From: Oscillospiraceae bacterium
GTDB taxonomy: Bacteria > Bacillota > Clostridia > Oscillospirales > Oscillospiraceae
Assembly (NCBI GenBank): GCA_017395935.1
Contig: JAFQNL010000025.1
Coordinates: 1 to 64,000, forward strand
Reading direction: 5' to 3'
Length of the DNA stretch: 64,000 nucleotides
Shown in pieces: positions 44,480-54,070 of the stretch. The position numbers and the translations under genes were made by a program. The stretch's first letter is position 1. Each line of letters begins with the position of its first letter. The notes below the pieces were generated by a model. The model was not told the origin of the DNA. It saw only the letters and a list, made by a program, of their open reading frames with translations, and searched no databases.

Positions 44480-45436
44480 TTACTCCCCCTCCAAAGCGGG
44501 GGCTTCGTCGGGGAGCTCAAAGGGCTGTTCTCCGGCGGCAAAGAAGGCGTCGATCCCATTGGCCATACCCAGAGCCAGCTTGCTTTGGTAGTCGGCGGTA
44601 GCCATGAGCCGATCCTCCTCGGGATTGGTCATATAACCCATCTCCACAATGGTGACCGGAGTCTGGCACCAGTTGATGCCGGTCATGGTATCCGTCTCCC
44701 AGACACCGTCGTTCTGGGCGCCTGTCTCCTGACACAGGGCGTCAATGACGCAGTCGGACAGCAGGCGGGACTGGTCATAGAGGTGGGCGTTGTAGGGGTT
44801 GTCCGGCGTCATGCAGATGGTCATGGCACCATGGGCCGAGGCGCTCTCCGAGCCGTTGGCGTGAATACGGATAAAGGCGTCGGCACCGGCCTCGTTGGCC
44901 ACCTGACTGCGCTGGACGTTGCTGATATCCACCTCATGCTCGGTCCGGACCATAACTACCTCATAGCCACGGGCCTCCAGCTCGGCCTGAAGTAGCAAGG
45001 CGACCTCCAGTACCAGCTCGTATTCATACAACCCGGTGGTGGTGCCCCGGGTACCGCCGGTGACCTTGGCCTTCATCTTGGACGAGCCGGGCCCGTTAGG
45101 CTCCTTGTCCGAGTTGCCCCGAATCTGATGACCGGCGTCAATACAGATGAGAGGAGGATCTTCCTCCGGTGCCTGAGGAGGCAGAGGCTCCAGGTCGGAA
45201 GGAAGCTGCTCGTCGGAGGGCGCGTTCTCTTCCGTAAGCGGACTGTCCTCTCCAGCCTCCTCCTGGCCTTCCTCCGGGAGCGTGCCGGGTTCTTCTGCCG
45301 GCTGCCCGGCAGTCTGATCCGGTGAAATAGAAGGATCAGACTCGTTTTCGTTTGTAACTTTTTCCTGGCTGGGGGCGCAGCAGCCGCAGCAAAACGCCAG
45401 CGCCAGCGCCAGAAGCAGAGAGAGAATCCGTTTCAT
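44480..45436 (-). CDS. Secreted N-acetylmuramoyl-L-alanine amidase (Amidase_3)
   Basis: A 318-residue zinc amidase that cuts peptide stems from glycan strands. A signal sequence ends in CCGCCAPS, so it may be a lipoprotein, although the lipobox is poor. An acidic Pro/Glu/Ser linker runs to about 95. The Amidase_3 domain shows ICIDAGHQIRG (H103), the glutamate in GLYEYELVLEVA, IRIHANGS (H192) and the catalytic glutamate in VTIVEMGYMTN. It could be the CwlD-type cortex amidase, but this cannot be settled by eye. AAGGAG sets ATG 45436. Confidence 0.9.
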   Translation of the reverse strand: MKRILSLLLALALAFCCGCCAPSQEKVTNENESDPSISPDQTAGQPAEEPGTLPEEGQEEAGEDSPLTEENAPSDEQLPSDLEPLPPQAPEEDPPLICIDAGHQIRGNSDKEPNGPGSSKMKAKVTGGTRGTTTGLYEYELVLEVALLLQAELEARGYEVVMVRTEHEVDISNVQRSQVANEAGADAFIRIHANGSESASAHGAMTICMTPDNPYNAHLYDQSRLLSDCVIDALCQETGAQNDGVWETDTMTGINWCQTPVTIVEMGYMTNPEEDRLMATADYQSKLALGMANGIDAFFAAGEQPFELPDEAPALEGE

Positions 45437-45483
45437 ACAGTTGTCTCCTTGTTGTGGGAACGGGGATAAATGGACGGGAAAAC

Positions 45484-45512
45484 ATTTTAGCACGTCAGAA
45501 GGGCTTCTGCAA
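45484..45512 (-). promoter_or_regulatory. Promoter of the amidase gene
   Basis: TTGCAG (45507-45512, minus) and TAAAAT (45484-45489) are 17 bp apart. Confidence 0.6.
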
Positions 45513-45609
45513 GAAAATACTGGTAAATTCTGTCAAAATTCGAAATATTAAGCTTTCTTAATTCCAAAATCTTTCCCTTTAAAAGAGATGAAAACAGGCG
45601 TTATGTTCA

Positions 45610-45638
45610 TTGCAATTTACAGGAGGATGCGGTATACT
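45610..45638 (+). promoter_or_regulatory. Promoter of tatD
   Basis: TTGCAA (45610-45615) and TATACT (45633-45638) are 17 bp apart. The spacer contains AGGAGG by chance, which makes the ATGs just downstream look like starts although they lie at or before the transcription start. Confidence 0.6.
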
Positions 45639-45696
45639 TATGATGTATCTATATCTGCCTGTTGCGGATACAAAATGTTACAGATTGGATGATACC

Positions 45697-46476
45697 ATGC
45701 TGTTTGACACCCATGCCCACTATGACAGCCGGGCCTTCGCCAGCGACCGGGATCAACTGCTGGCCTCGCTTCCGGCCAATGGAGTGGCGCTGGCCCTGAA
45801 CCCGGGCTGTGAGCTGGAGAGCTCCCGGGAGGCGGTGGAATATGCCCGCCGGTTCGATCATATCTATGCCGCAGTGGGATTCCATCCCTCTGATATTGAA
45901 AAAATGGACGAGGCTGCCCTCTGCCAGCTGGAAGAACTGGCCCGGGAACCCAAAGTGAAGGCCATCGGAGAGATCGGCTTGGACTACTACTGGGAGGACT
46001 ACGCCGACCGAAGGACCCAGAACGAAGGTCTGGACCGGCAAATGGAGCTGGCCCGAAAGCTGAATCTGCCCGTTATTTTCCACGACCGGGAGGCCCATGC
46101 CGATTCCATGGCCGCCGTCCGGCGCCATCCGGAGGTCACCGGCGTTTTCCACTGCTACTCCGGCAGCGTGGAGCAGGCTCTTGAGCTGGCAGACCGGGGC
46201 TGGATGATCTCCTTTACCGGAGCGCTCACCTTCCCTAATGCAAAGAAACCGGTGGAGGTGGCCGCTGCCCTCCCCATCGAGTGTCTGATGATTGAGACAG
46301 ACGCTCCCTACATGATCCCCTACCCCCGCACTCCTGAAGATAAAAAGTTCCGCCGGAACTCTTCACTCCGAGTGTACCAGGTGGCTGCCCGGCTGGCTGA
46401 GATCAAAGGGCTCAGTCTGGAAGAGGTGGCCCGCATTACCACCGAAAATGGGAAACGGTTCTTCCGGATCCCGTGA
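45697..46476 (+). CDS. tatD: TatD-family metal-dependent hydrolase (DNase)
   Basis: A 259-residue TatD-family TIM-barrel hydrolase; members show 3'-5' exonuclease or D-aminoacyl-tRNA-deacylase-like activities. Metal ligands are in FDTHAHYD, GEIGLDYYW, IFHDREAH, VFHCYSG and IETDAPYM. ATG 45697 gives the family start MLFDTHAHYD. The frame extends to 45610, but a promoter lies across those codons. The ribosome site is poor. The transpeptidase gene follows after 47 bp and may share its transcript. Confidence 0.9.
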   Translation: MLFDTHAHYDSRAFASDRDQLLASLPANGVALALNPGCELESSREAVEYARRFDHIYAAVGFHPSDIEKMDEAALCQLEELAREPKVKAIGEIGLDYYWEDYADRRTQNEGLDRQMELARKLNLPVIFHDREAHADSMAAVRRHPEVTGVFHCYSGSVEQALELADRGWMISFTGALTFPNAKKPVEVAAALPIECLMIETDAPYMIPYPRTPEDKKFRRNSSLRVYQVAARLAEIKGLSLEEVARITTENGKRFFRIP

Positions 46477-46523
46477 CCTTGCCTTGAGGCATGAGAGACT
46501 ATTGATGACAAGGAGTGACCTGA

Positions 46524-49500
46524 GTGAACTATTCTTGGTTTAAGAGAGTAACCTGCTTCCTGCTGGCTCTGCTCTGTGTGCTGTCCATTCCGGCCGGCAC
46601 GATGATTCAGGCGGCAGCCATTGAAGAGATGAATGAACAAGAACTGGAGGGGGATCCCTTCGCTCTGGAAGAGACTGCTCTGGAGGAAGAGGCCGATCTG
46701 CCCGATGCCGGCGAGAGCGAGCTGATTCAGCAGCCCCTTCAGGAGGAGCCTGAGACCGAAGGCTCCGGTGAAGTCCCTGCCGCCGTGGAGGAAGAGACTT
46801 CCTGGCTGGATATCGACGGCAACTTTATCGCCCCCGAGACCCTGACGGTCTATGTGCTCTCCACTCTGGCTGACGGCAAGATTGAACAGCCGGAGTTTGA
46901 CGACAAGTACACCGGCATGGTCGCCTTCTATGACTATGAAGGCGATATGGCCCGGGAAGTGCCCTTCTTCTTCTACTACGAAGAAGGCGTCCTGAAGAGC
47001 GAGGAGGAAGGATTCGTTTTTGCCAAGGGCTATCTGGATCTGGTTAATCCCGCTGTTTCCTCTGACGTGCTGATCCCCGACACCCTGCTGGCGGAGAAGG
47101 TCTATGCCGGCGAGGAGGTCTTTGTCAACGAAGAGACCGAGGCGGAATACCTCTTTGGCGTTAACCTGTCCGAGGTGGAAAACGGCCTGTATTCCGGCAG
47201 CTATAACGATGTGGTCTATCAGGACGGCCTTGCTGTCGAAGAGATCCCGCCTGAGCCCATTGATCGCCTTACTCCCGAGACCGACGCCGTCTCCAAGGCC
47301 GGCGGTCCTGTGGTGAGCTGGAATGTGGACGAGACCGCTACCGGCTACCGAATCTTCCGGAAGGAAGCGAAGGACGAAAACTGGGAGATTCTGGCCGATG
47401 TCTCCGACCCCGCTCAGGGCTCCTATGTGGACGCCTCTGCCCTGTCCAACAAGACCTACATCTACGCTGTCCGATCCTTCTTTGGCACCGAGATGGGAGT
47501 GCTTCCTGACTATGAGAGCAACGACTGGAGCGACTATCTCCAGTCCGCCGAGATCTTCTATCTGGAAGCGCCTGTTATCTCCAAGGTGGACAACGTCTCC
47601 GGCGGCCTGAAGCTGACTTGGGGCAAGGTCACGGGAGCTGCCAAATACCGTGTCTACCGCAAGACCACCGAAGCCACCGCATGGAGCAATCTGGGCGACG
47701 TGACCGGCACCAGCTTTACCGACAAGACGGTGGAGCAGGGCGTCCGCTACCTCTACACCGTCCGTGCCTTTACCGCCGGCGGCGCCAAGAGCGACTACTA
47801 CGACTATACCGGCCAGACCAATCGCTATGTCAGTCTGCATACCATTCCCACCGTTACTACCAAGAGTGTTACCGAAGGGACTGAGTGCGGTATCCGGGTG
47901 GACTGGACTGCCGACGCGGCCGCTGTCAGCTACCGGATCTTCCGCAAGGTGGGCGACGGCAGCTGGGTGACGGTCTACAACACCCCCGACGCCAGCAGCA
48001 CCACCTGGTTTGACAACGATGTTGTCTCTGATACCACTTATTACTACACCGTCCGTACCTTCTACGGCACCGACAGCCTGATGGCCCAGTGGAGCTCCTT
48101 CACCTCCTCCGCTGCCCGCTATCATCTGGAGGCTCCCGTTATCACCTCTGTCACCTCCACCACCACCGGCATGGAGATCAAGTGGGACGCGGTGCCCGGC
48201 GCGGAGTCCTACATCGTCTACCGCAAGACCGCCGCGGCTACCGGCTGGTCCAAGCTGGGCACGGTCACCGGCGCCAAGAACACCAAGTATCTGGATAAGC
48301 CCACCGGCGGTGACGAGATCTACTTCTATACCGTCCGGGCCAAGAACAGCAAGCTGACCAGCGTTTACTTTACCCCCGAGACCGGCACCCTCTATCGTGC
48401 CCCCCATACCGTTAAGCTGGAGAACCGCCGGACCGACGAGGGGACCGATGTCATTGACATCTCCTGGACCCGCTCCATCGACGCTGTCAGCTACCGGATC
48501 TACCGCCGTGAGTTCGGCGAGACCTCCTGGCAGACGCTGGTCGATATCCCTGAGGATCCCGCTGTCTCCACCACTGCCCGCAGCTATCGGGACACCAATG
48601 TGGAGGCAGGCGTCACCTATGAGTACGCCGTCCGGTCCAAGTATCCTGACGGCAAGTGGAACGGCTACAGTGCCTTCCGCAGAATGCACCTGAGCTCTCC
48701 CGTTGTTACCGAGGTCAGCAACGCTGCCGATGGCATCAAGGTCAAGTGGACTACCACACCTCACGCCACCAGCTACGTCATCTACCGCAGAACGGAGGAC
48801 ACCGGCTGGGGCAAGGTGGGCGAGGTCGTCGGCCAGGCCAAGAGCCAGTATGTGGATACTACTGCGGCCAACGCCACCAAGTATTACTACACCGTCTGCG
48901 CCAAGGCCCAGGACAGCAAGAAAGCCAACCATATGAGCGGCTTCCTTGGCTATGAGAAGCCCATTGTCTATCATGCGCCTCCCGCTGTTACCGTCTCCGT
49001 CTGCAGCGAGGGTCTCCAGCTCAAGTGGGCCACCGAGAGTACCATTACCAGCTTCCGTCTCTTCCGGAAGCTGCCCGGCCAGACCTCCTGGGAAGTGATC
49101 GCCAATCTGGATCCCAGTGTGGTTAACTATGTGGACGCCACCCCCTCCAGCGGCGACGTGGTCAGCTATGCCCTGCGCTCGCTCCACGACGACGGCATCT
49201 GGTCCCATTATATCCCCGTCAGCTACACCTATCTGCCCGCCGCTCAGCTGAGCAGCCCTGTGGCAGCCAATACCAGCAACGGTGTCAAGGTCACCTGGAG
49301 CATGGTTACCGGCGCTGCCAGCTACCGGATCTATCGCAAGACCGAGGATACCGGCTGGAGCAAGATCGGCGAAGTAAAGGGTGAGAATACGCTGGTCTAC
49401 ACCGACGGCTCCAAGATGACTGCCGGTACGGTCTATTACTACACCGTCCGTCCCATGGGCGCCGACGGATCTATGGGTGAATATGACCGTGTGGGTATGG

Positions 49501-50609
49501 CCGCCCTCTATCTGCCCGCTCCCAACAACCTCTTTGTTGACTCGCCTGTCAAGACTGAGGGTACCAGTATCAGCTGGAACGCGGTGGCTGGTGCCGAGGA
49601 ATATCAGATCTGGCGTAAGCCCATGAAGGGCAGCTGGGTCAAGGTGGACACGGTTACCGATACCTCCTACGTGGACGTGGATGTCAGAGATAAGAGCGTT
49701 ATCTACTACTACGCCATTAAGGCCGTGGGCACACTGACGCTGGGCGATACGAAGTACACCATCGCCGGCGCTTACGACACCACCGGCGTTACCTTCGCCA
49801 TCAAGTGGTCCGGCAGTGAGCGCAACGCCTGGGTGAACAAGGACGGCAAGCAGTACTACGTGGATAAGAACGGCTACTGCTATATCGGCTGGCACTACAT
49901 CAACCGCAACGGCCGGAACAATAAGTATTACTTCGATCTGGAGACCGGCGTGCTGTGCACCAACCTGTATCAGGAGTTCGGCAAGAGCTACCGGGATCTG
50001 AAGTGTATGTACGTTGTCTGTATCAACTCCAACAGCTCCAACCCCAGTACTACAACCATCTACCTCTATGACTCGGAGACCAAGTCCTATTGTATCCCGG
50101 CTGTCTCTGTCCGCTGCGTGGGCAGTATGGAGTTTACCAGAGCAACCTCCTCGGCCTATCTGAGAAAGGCCACCGGCCAGCGCTGGCTGACCAATGAGGA
50201 GCTGGAAGGCGCCGCCTTTGAACAGTACGCTGTCTTTATCCGCGGTACCAGCAGCTGGCTCCACTCCGCTCTCTACAGCAGCAAGAGCCACAAGAGCTTT
50301 ATGAGCTTTACTTATAACTCTCTGCGCAGCAATAAGAACAACTCTCTGGGTTGTATCCGCCATCAGTGCATCTACGCCTTCCTCTTCTGCGATATCCAGC
50401 GCAATGGTTACGGCGTGAGGAACAATATTCCCGTGACGATTTACCGGAACTACTCCAAGAAGCCTCCCTTCGGCGTTCCCTACATGAACAAGATCGGCAG
50501 CCGAAACACCGACCCCACCGATCCCGTCGTTACCGGCAAGTTCTTCTATCCCACCACCACCTTCGGTATCTCCACCAAGGGCGGCGCCAGCACCTGGCTC
50601 TACTACTAA
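46524..50609 (+). CDS. Large secreted L,D-transpeptidase with nine FN3-like repeats and a wall-binding segment
   Basis: A 1361-residue exported protein. Domains in order: signal peptide (about 1-31, CFLLALLCVLSIPAGTMIQAAA), acidic linker, an unassigned N-domain (about 90-240), nine FN3-like beta repeats (about 243-1095), a choline-binding-type repeat pair (NAWVNKDGKQYYVDKNGYCYIGW, about 1102-1150), then a YkuD-type domain. The YkuD active site shows His1247 in SSWLHSALY and Cys1277 in NSLGCIRHQC, the S-x-G-C-I-R motif. It probably forms 3-3 peptidoglycan cross-links or attaches to the wall. The start is GTG 46524 after AAGGAG. Repeats alternate between two types. Confidence 0.85.
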   Translation: MNYSWFKRVTCFLLALLCVLSIPAGTMIQAAAIEEMNEQELEGDPFALEETALEEEADLPDAGESELIQQPLQEEPETEGSGEVPAAVEEETSWLDIDGNFIAPETLTVYVLSTLADGKIEQPEFDDKYTGMVAFYDYEGDMAREVPFFFYYEEGVLKSEEEGFVFAKGYLDLVNPAVSSDVLIPDTLLAEKVYAGEEVFVNEETEAEYLFGVNLSEVENGLYSGSYNDVVYQDGLAVEEIPPEPIDRLTPETDAVSKAGGPVVSWNVDETATGYRIFRKEAKDENWEILADVSDPAQGSYVDASALSNKTYIYAVRSFFGTEMGVLPDYESNDWSDYLQSAEIFYLEAPVISKVDNVSGGLKLTWGKVTGAAKYRVYRKTTEATAWSNLGDVTGTSFTDKTVEQGVRYLYTVRAFTAGGAKSDYYDYTGQTNRYVSLHTIPTVTTKSVTEGTECGIRVDWTADAAAVSYRIFRKVGDGSWVTVYNTPDASSTTWFDNDVVSDTTYYYTVRTFYGTDSLMAQWSSFTSSAARYHLEAPVITSVTSTTTGMEIKWDAVPGAESYIVYRKTAAATGWSKLGTVTGAKNTKYLDKPTGGDEIYFYTVRAKNSKLTSVYFTPETGTLYRAPHTVKLENRRTDEGTDVIDISWTRSIDAVSYRIYRREFGETSWQTLVDIPEDPAVSTTARSYRDTNVEAGVTYEYAVRSKYPDGKWNGYSAFRRMHLSSPVVTEVSNAADGIKVKWTTTPHATSYVIYRRTEDTGWGKVGEVVGQAKSQYVDTTAANATKYYYTVCAKAQDSKKANHMSGFLGYEKPIVYHAPPAVTVSVCSEGLQLKWATESTITSFRLFRKLPGQTSWEVIANLDPSVVNYVDATPSSGDVVSYALRSLHDDGIWSHYIPVSYTYLPAAQLSSPVAANTSNGVKVTWSMVTGAASYRIYRKTEDTGWSKIGEVKGENTLVYTDGSKMTAGTVYYYTVRPMGADGSMGEYDRVGMAALYLPAPNNLFVDSPVKTEGTSISWNAVAGAEEYQIWRKPMKGSWVKVDTVTDTSYVDVDVRDKSVIYYYAIKAVGTLTLGDTKYTIAGAYDTTGVTFAIKWSGSERNAWVNKDGKQYYVDKNGYCYIGWHYINRNGRNNKYYFDLETGVLCTNLYQEFGKSYRDLKCMYVVCINSNSSNPSTTTIYLYDSETKSYCIPAVSVRCVGSMEFTRATSSAYLRKATGQRWLTNEELEGAAFEQYAVFIRGTSSWLHSALYSSKSHKSFMSFTYNSLRSNKNNSLGCIRHQCIYAFLFCDIQRNGYGVRNNIPVTIYRNYSKKPPFGVPYMNKIGSRNTDPTDPVVTGKFFYPTTTFGISTKGGASTWLYY

Positions 50610-50637
50610 GAGAGACCCGGCCAGCAAAAAGCATCAG

Positions 50638-50668
50638 GATCCCGGCACCTGTGGGTGCCGGGATCTTT
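50638..50668 (+). terminator. Terminator of the transpeptidase gene
   Basis: GATCCCGGCACC/GGTGCCGGGATC with loop TGTG is followed by TTTC. Confidence 0.75.
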
Positions 50669-50699
50669 CACAGACAGGACGAAAGGAAGAAGGAGCCCT

Positions 50700-51470
50700 A
50701 TGAAGTATACCGATCTGGTCTTTGACCTCTACGGCACGCTGGTAGACATCCACACCGAGGAGGACGAAGGGGTATGGGAAAAGACTGCCCTCTATTTTGG
50801 ATTCTATGGCGCGCATTTCAGCCCTTCAGAGCTGGCCTCCGCCTTTCAGAAGGCGATGGCAGACCGGCAGGCCGAGGCGGGCCAGAGCTACGAATGCTTC
50901 CCGGATATCCCCTTCCAGCAGGTCTTTGCCCAGCTCTTCCGGGCCAAAGGGGTGGAAGAGGCAGAGACGCTGGCAATCAATGCAGCTCAGCTCTTCCGGA
51001 TCGCATCTATCGACTATATCCGCCTCTATCCCGGTGTAAAGCAGGCACTAGCCCAGCTGCGAAGGGCCGGATTCCGGCTCTGGCTGCTGAGCAATGCCCA
51101 GCAGGTCTTTACCGCCTATGAACTGCGCCATCTGGAGCTGGAAGACTGCTTTGACGGCATTCTGCTCTCCTCCGACTACGGCTGCAGAAAGCCGGACAGC
51201 CGCTTCTACCGGGCTCTGATAGAGAAGTACAGCCTGGAGCCTTCCCGGTGTCTGATGATCGGAAACGACCGGGAAACGGATATTGCCGGTGGAGCGGAGG
51301 CTGGCATGGATACCCTCTATCTCCATACCCGGCTTACCCCATGGCATCAGCCGGCTGCCGATCCGGGGCTCCATCCCGACCGGGCCGGAAGAGACGCTCA
51401 CCGCTATGAGTATGAGGAAGAGGAGAACTGGAGCTGGCTGGAGCTGGCCCGGCATATCGAGGCGCTGTAA
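50700..51470 (+). CDS. HAD-superfamily hydrolase (YjjG/phosphatase type)
   Basis: A 256-residue haloacid-dehalogenase-like phosphatase. Motif I is FDLYGTLVDI (nucleophile Asp near residue 8), motif II LLSNAQQ, motif III the lysine in CRKPDSRFY, and motif IV MIGNDRETDIAGG. A helical cap sits between motifs I and II (about 15-95), as in subclass I enzymes acting on nucleotides or sugar phosphates. The substrate is unknown. AAGGAAGAAGGAG precedes ATG 50700. Confidence 0.88.
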   Translation: MKYTDLVFDLYGTLVDIHTEEDEGVWEKTALYFGFYGAHFSPSELASAFQKAMADRQAEAGQSYECFPDIPFQQVFAQLFRAKGVEEAETLAINAAQLFRIASIDYIRLYPGVKQALAQLRRAGFRLWLLSNAQQVFTAYELRHLELEDCFDGILLSSDYGCRKPDSRFYRALIEKYSLEPSRCLMIGNDRETDIAGGAEAGMDTLYLHTRLTPWHQPAADPGLHPDRAGRDAHRYEYEEEENWSWLELARHIEAL

Positions 51471-51496
51471 CGGCAGCGCGCCCGATCGACAGATGA

Positions 51497-51531
51497 AAAA
51501 ACCCTCTTGCGCTTTTGCGCAAGAGGGTTTT
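51497..51531. terminator. Bidirectional terminator between the HAD and TraX-family genes
   Basis: AAAACCCTCTTGCGC/GCGCAAGAGGGTTTT with loop TTTT. It is symmetrical, so it should work for both converging units. Confidence 0.9.
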
Positions 51532-51547
51532 GTGCGTTTTAGTGCCT

Positions 51548-52330
51548 TCAGGCGGCCTTGAATACCATCATGCTGAACAGACCCAGGCCCAACAGAACGA
51601 CCGGGTAGGACAGATAGTTGACCATACGGTTGTCCGCGCCCTTGTCTCCGTTGTAGAAATGGACGACCACCATACCCATGGGGGCGGCCAGGAAGAGGGG
51701 AGAGATCAGACTGCAGGCCACCGAGGCCAGACCGCCGGCCAGATTCTGGTAGATGGGATTTCTCCGGAAGATCCAGAGCACACACATGACCAGAACGATA
51801 CAGGCGCCGAACTCCACGCGAAGCATCTGAGCCCAGACCAGCGCGGCCAGAGAGACCAGAATCTTAACGAGCACAGACTTGAGGTTCTTTCCGCTGTAGT
51901 GGCGGTAGAAGAAGAGGACGGCCAGACCGATCACCAGACCAAATACCGGGTTACGGGTGTTCAGATCGAGGAGAGAGGCGCTCATGGCGATATTGAAGGG
52001 GATCTCGCTGAGCAGGGCGACACCGGCTACCCGCAGCAGGTACATGGGGTAGTTGGAGGTGTGCTCAAAGCCCTCAACGGCCAGAAAGGCATAGATGGGT
52101 ACGGCGCAGGTCTCAATGATCTGACAGACCAGAGCCATAGTGGCGATGGTCATCACATCGTTGGAGGCGTTCATAGCATCCAGCAGCTCTCCGGTGGACA
52201 GGGTGCCCACACCAAGGATCTGGCGCTGAAGGGCGCTGCGGCCTACGATACCGATGATCATAAGGAACAGGCCCCAGACCCGAAGGCCGTTGCCGTTGAT
52301 GGAGAAGCGTTTCTTCTTGAGTCTCGCCAT
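51548..52330 (-). CDS. TraX-family membrane protein (putative acetyltransferase)
   Basis: A 260-residue membrane protein of the TraX family, named after the F-plasmid protein that acetylates pilin. About seven to eight helices are visible. The typical core is CAVPIYAFLAVEGFEHTSNY, then RVAGVALLSEIPFNIA and LRVEFGACIVLVMCVL. The role in non-conjugative bacteria is unknown. It lies 33 bp after the alpha-amylase gene, as the last gene of the mal operon, so it might acetylate a glycan or surface structure. AAAGGAG precedes the ATG. Confidence 0.85.
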   Translation of the reverse strand: MARLKKKRFSINGNGLRVWGLFLMIIGIVGRSALQRQILGVGTLSTGELLDAMNASNDVMTIATMALVCQIIETCAVPIYAFLAVEGFEHTSNYPMYLLRVAGVALLSEIPFNIAMSASLLDLNTRNPVFGLVIGLAVLFFYRHYSGKNLKSVLVKILVSLAALVWAQMLRVEFGACIVLVMCVLWIFRRNPIYQNLAGGLASVACSLISPLFLAAPMGMVVVHFYNGDKGADNRMVNYLSYPVVLLGLGLFSMMVFKAA

Positions 52331-52363
52331 GGGGGAGTCTCCTTTCAGGGTTTAAGATGGTGC

Positions 52364-54064
52364 TCAGGCGCCGGGCAGCAGCACTGCCGTGCCAAAGGCG
52401 GGAAGGCTGAGGTCGGTGCCGGTGAGGGTGATGGGGGCGCCGTCGGCAGAGAGGGAGGCGGCCAGCGTCCAGTCGGCATAGGCGGAGAGATCGACCTGAG
52501 CGGCCTCGGTGCTGATATTCATGAGAATAATGCAGCTCTCGTCGTTCCAGCTCTTGCGCTGGGCGCTGACACAGCCCACATTCAGAGCGGTCTCAGCAGT
52601 AGTGATGCCATGAGAAATGACGGGCAATGCCTGCCGAATGGCGATGGCCTGCCGGTAGTAGTTGTAAACCGAGCTGTCGTCCGGCTTCTGCTCCTCCAGA
52701 GAGCCCATGGGGTACTCGTCGGGCAGAGTGCAGCCGGGAGGGGGCTGAGTCGTGCCTTCGTCCCGGTCGGCGTTCCAGTACATGGGAGCACGGTAGGAGG
52801 GGTCGTCCAGCGCGCCGCAAATCATGCCCAGTTCCTCGCCGTAGTAGATAAAGACGCTGCCGCTCATGAAAATATTCATGGCGCCGGCCATCTTGGTCTT
52901 CAGCACGTCACGGGTGACAAAGCCGGCGGCTCTTCCCACGTCGTGGTTGGTCAGGAAGGGGGCGTCAATGTAGTCGGGATTGCTGCCCCGGTAGGCAGTG
53001 TCAGCCTTCTCCAGCGCCTGAGCATAGCTCTCCACCCGGGCAGGGTTGCCGGCGCCCCGGAGGACTTCGACGATCTTGCCGTCGCCGCTGCCGAAGGGAT
53101 AGTCAAAGATGCTGGTCAGACCACTGGTATAGTAGTCGGTAATTGCGCCAAAGCCGTCCCAGACCTCGGCCACCAGATAGCAGTCGGGTTTGAGGGAGGT
53201 GGCGGTCTGCTGGATCCAGCTCAGAACCTGAATATTCTTGGGAGTATCACCGGAATAGAACTCTTTGGCCGCGTCCAGACGGAAGCCGGCCACGCCCTTG
53301 TCGATCCAGAAGGACATGATATCGGTGATATCGCTCAGCAGTGCCTCGTTTTCCAGATTCAGGTCGGGCATTTCATAGCTGAACCGGCCTTCATAGAACC
53401 AGTCGGCAGTGCCGGCCACCGGGCAGTAGCCCACAGGGCAGCTCTCAGCCTGCTGGAAATAGTAGTAATCTACATACTTGCACTGGGCAGGATCCGGCTG
53501 CTGACCGGGCGTCAGAGACTGAATATGAGAGACGGCCTCCTTGAACCAGGGATGCTCGCTGCCGGAATGATTGAGGACCAGATCAATAATTACATGGATA
53601 TCCCGCTCCTGGCACTCGGCCATGAGAGCCTCAAAGTCGGCCATGGTTCCATAGTCGGGGTCAATCTCGTAGTAGTCGTTTACATTATACTTGTGATAGC
53701 TGGTGCTGGGATGAATGGGCATCAGCCAGATGCCGTTGACGCCCAGCGCCTCCAGCTCGTCCAGCTTGGAGATTACGCCCTGCAAGTCGCCAATCCCGTC
53801 GCCGTCGGAGTCACAGTAGGAATAGACAAAGATCTCGTACCAGGTACGATAGTTGTCGTCAGGACTTTCGCCCAGAGTCGCGATCTGGGCAAGTGCCTTC
53901 TCGGTCAGCTCGGCAGTCTGGGGAGCCTCGGTCGGAGAATCCACAACCGCCCCCGACGAATCGGGGGCGGCAGCATTTGGATCCTCAGACTCTGCAGGGG
54001 CACAGCCCACCAGAAGCAGGATGCTGAGAAGAAGGCACAGCAATTTTACAGCCGTGCGCTTCAT
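52364..54064 (-). CDS. Lipoprotein alpha-amylase (GH13)
   Basis: A 566-residue secreted glycoside hydrolase family 13 enzyme that probably cuts starch or maltodextrins outside the cell. The lipobox LLVGC places the lipid-modified cysteine at residue 21. The (beta/alpha)8 barrel has region I DLVLNH (161-166), region II GFRLDAAKE with nucleophile D264, region III LVAEVW with acid/base E300, and region IV FLTNHD with D375. DSDGDGIGDLQG is a typical calcium-binding segment. The start is 6 bp after malG, so it belongs to the malEFG operon. Confidence 0.93.
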   Translation of the reverse strand: MKRTAVKLLCLLLSILLLVGCAPAESEDPNAAAPDSSGAVVDSPTEAPQTAELTEKALAQIATLGESPDDNYRTWYEIFVYSYCDSDGDGIGDLQGVISKLDELEALGVNGIWLMPIHPSTSYHKYNVNDYYEIDPDYGTMADFEALMAECQERDIHVIIDLVLNHSGSEHPWFKEAVSHIQSLTPGQQPDPAQCKYVDYYYFQQAESCPVGYCPVAGTADWFYEGRFSYEMPDLNLENEALLSDITDIMSFWIDKGVAGFRLDAAKEFYSGDTPKNIQVLSWIQQTATSLKPDCYLVAEVWDGFGAITDYYTSGLTSIFDYPFGSGDGKIVEVLRGAGNPARVESYAQALEKADTAYRGSNPDYIDAPFLTNHDVGRAAGFVTRDVLKTKMAGAMNIFMSGSVFIYYGEELGMICGALDDPSYRAPMYWNADRDEGTTQPPPGCTLPDEYPMGSLEEQKPDDSSVYNYYRQAIAIRQALPVISHGITTAETALNVGCVSAQRKSWNDESCIILMNISTEAAQVDLSAYADWTLAASLSADGAPITLTGTDLSLPAFGTAVLLPGA

Positions 54065-54070
54065 CGCTAA

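Noticed and set aside
45640-45645. ATG codons at 45640 and 45643 as the tatD start
   Set aside because: They lie at or before the predicted transcription start, and the family N-terminus begins at 45697.
46320-50627. 1435-codon open frame on the minus strand opposite the transpeptidase
   Set aside because: It has no ribosome site, repeats mirror the plus-strand FN3 repeats, and the protein is Gly/Val/His-rich as expected for an antisense shadow of GC-rich codons. The plus-strand product has a signal peptide and catalytic motifs.
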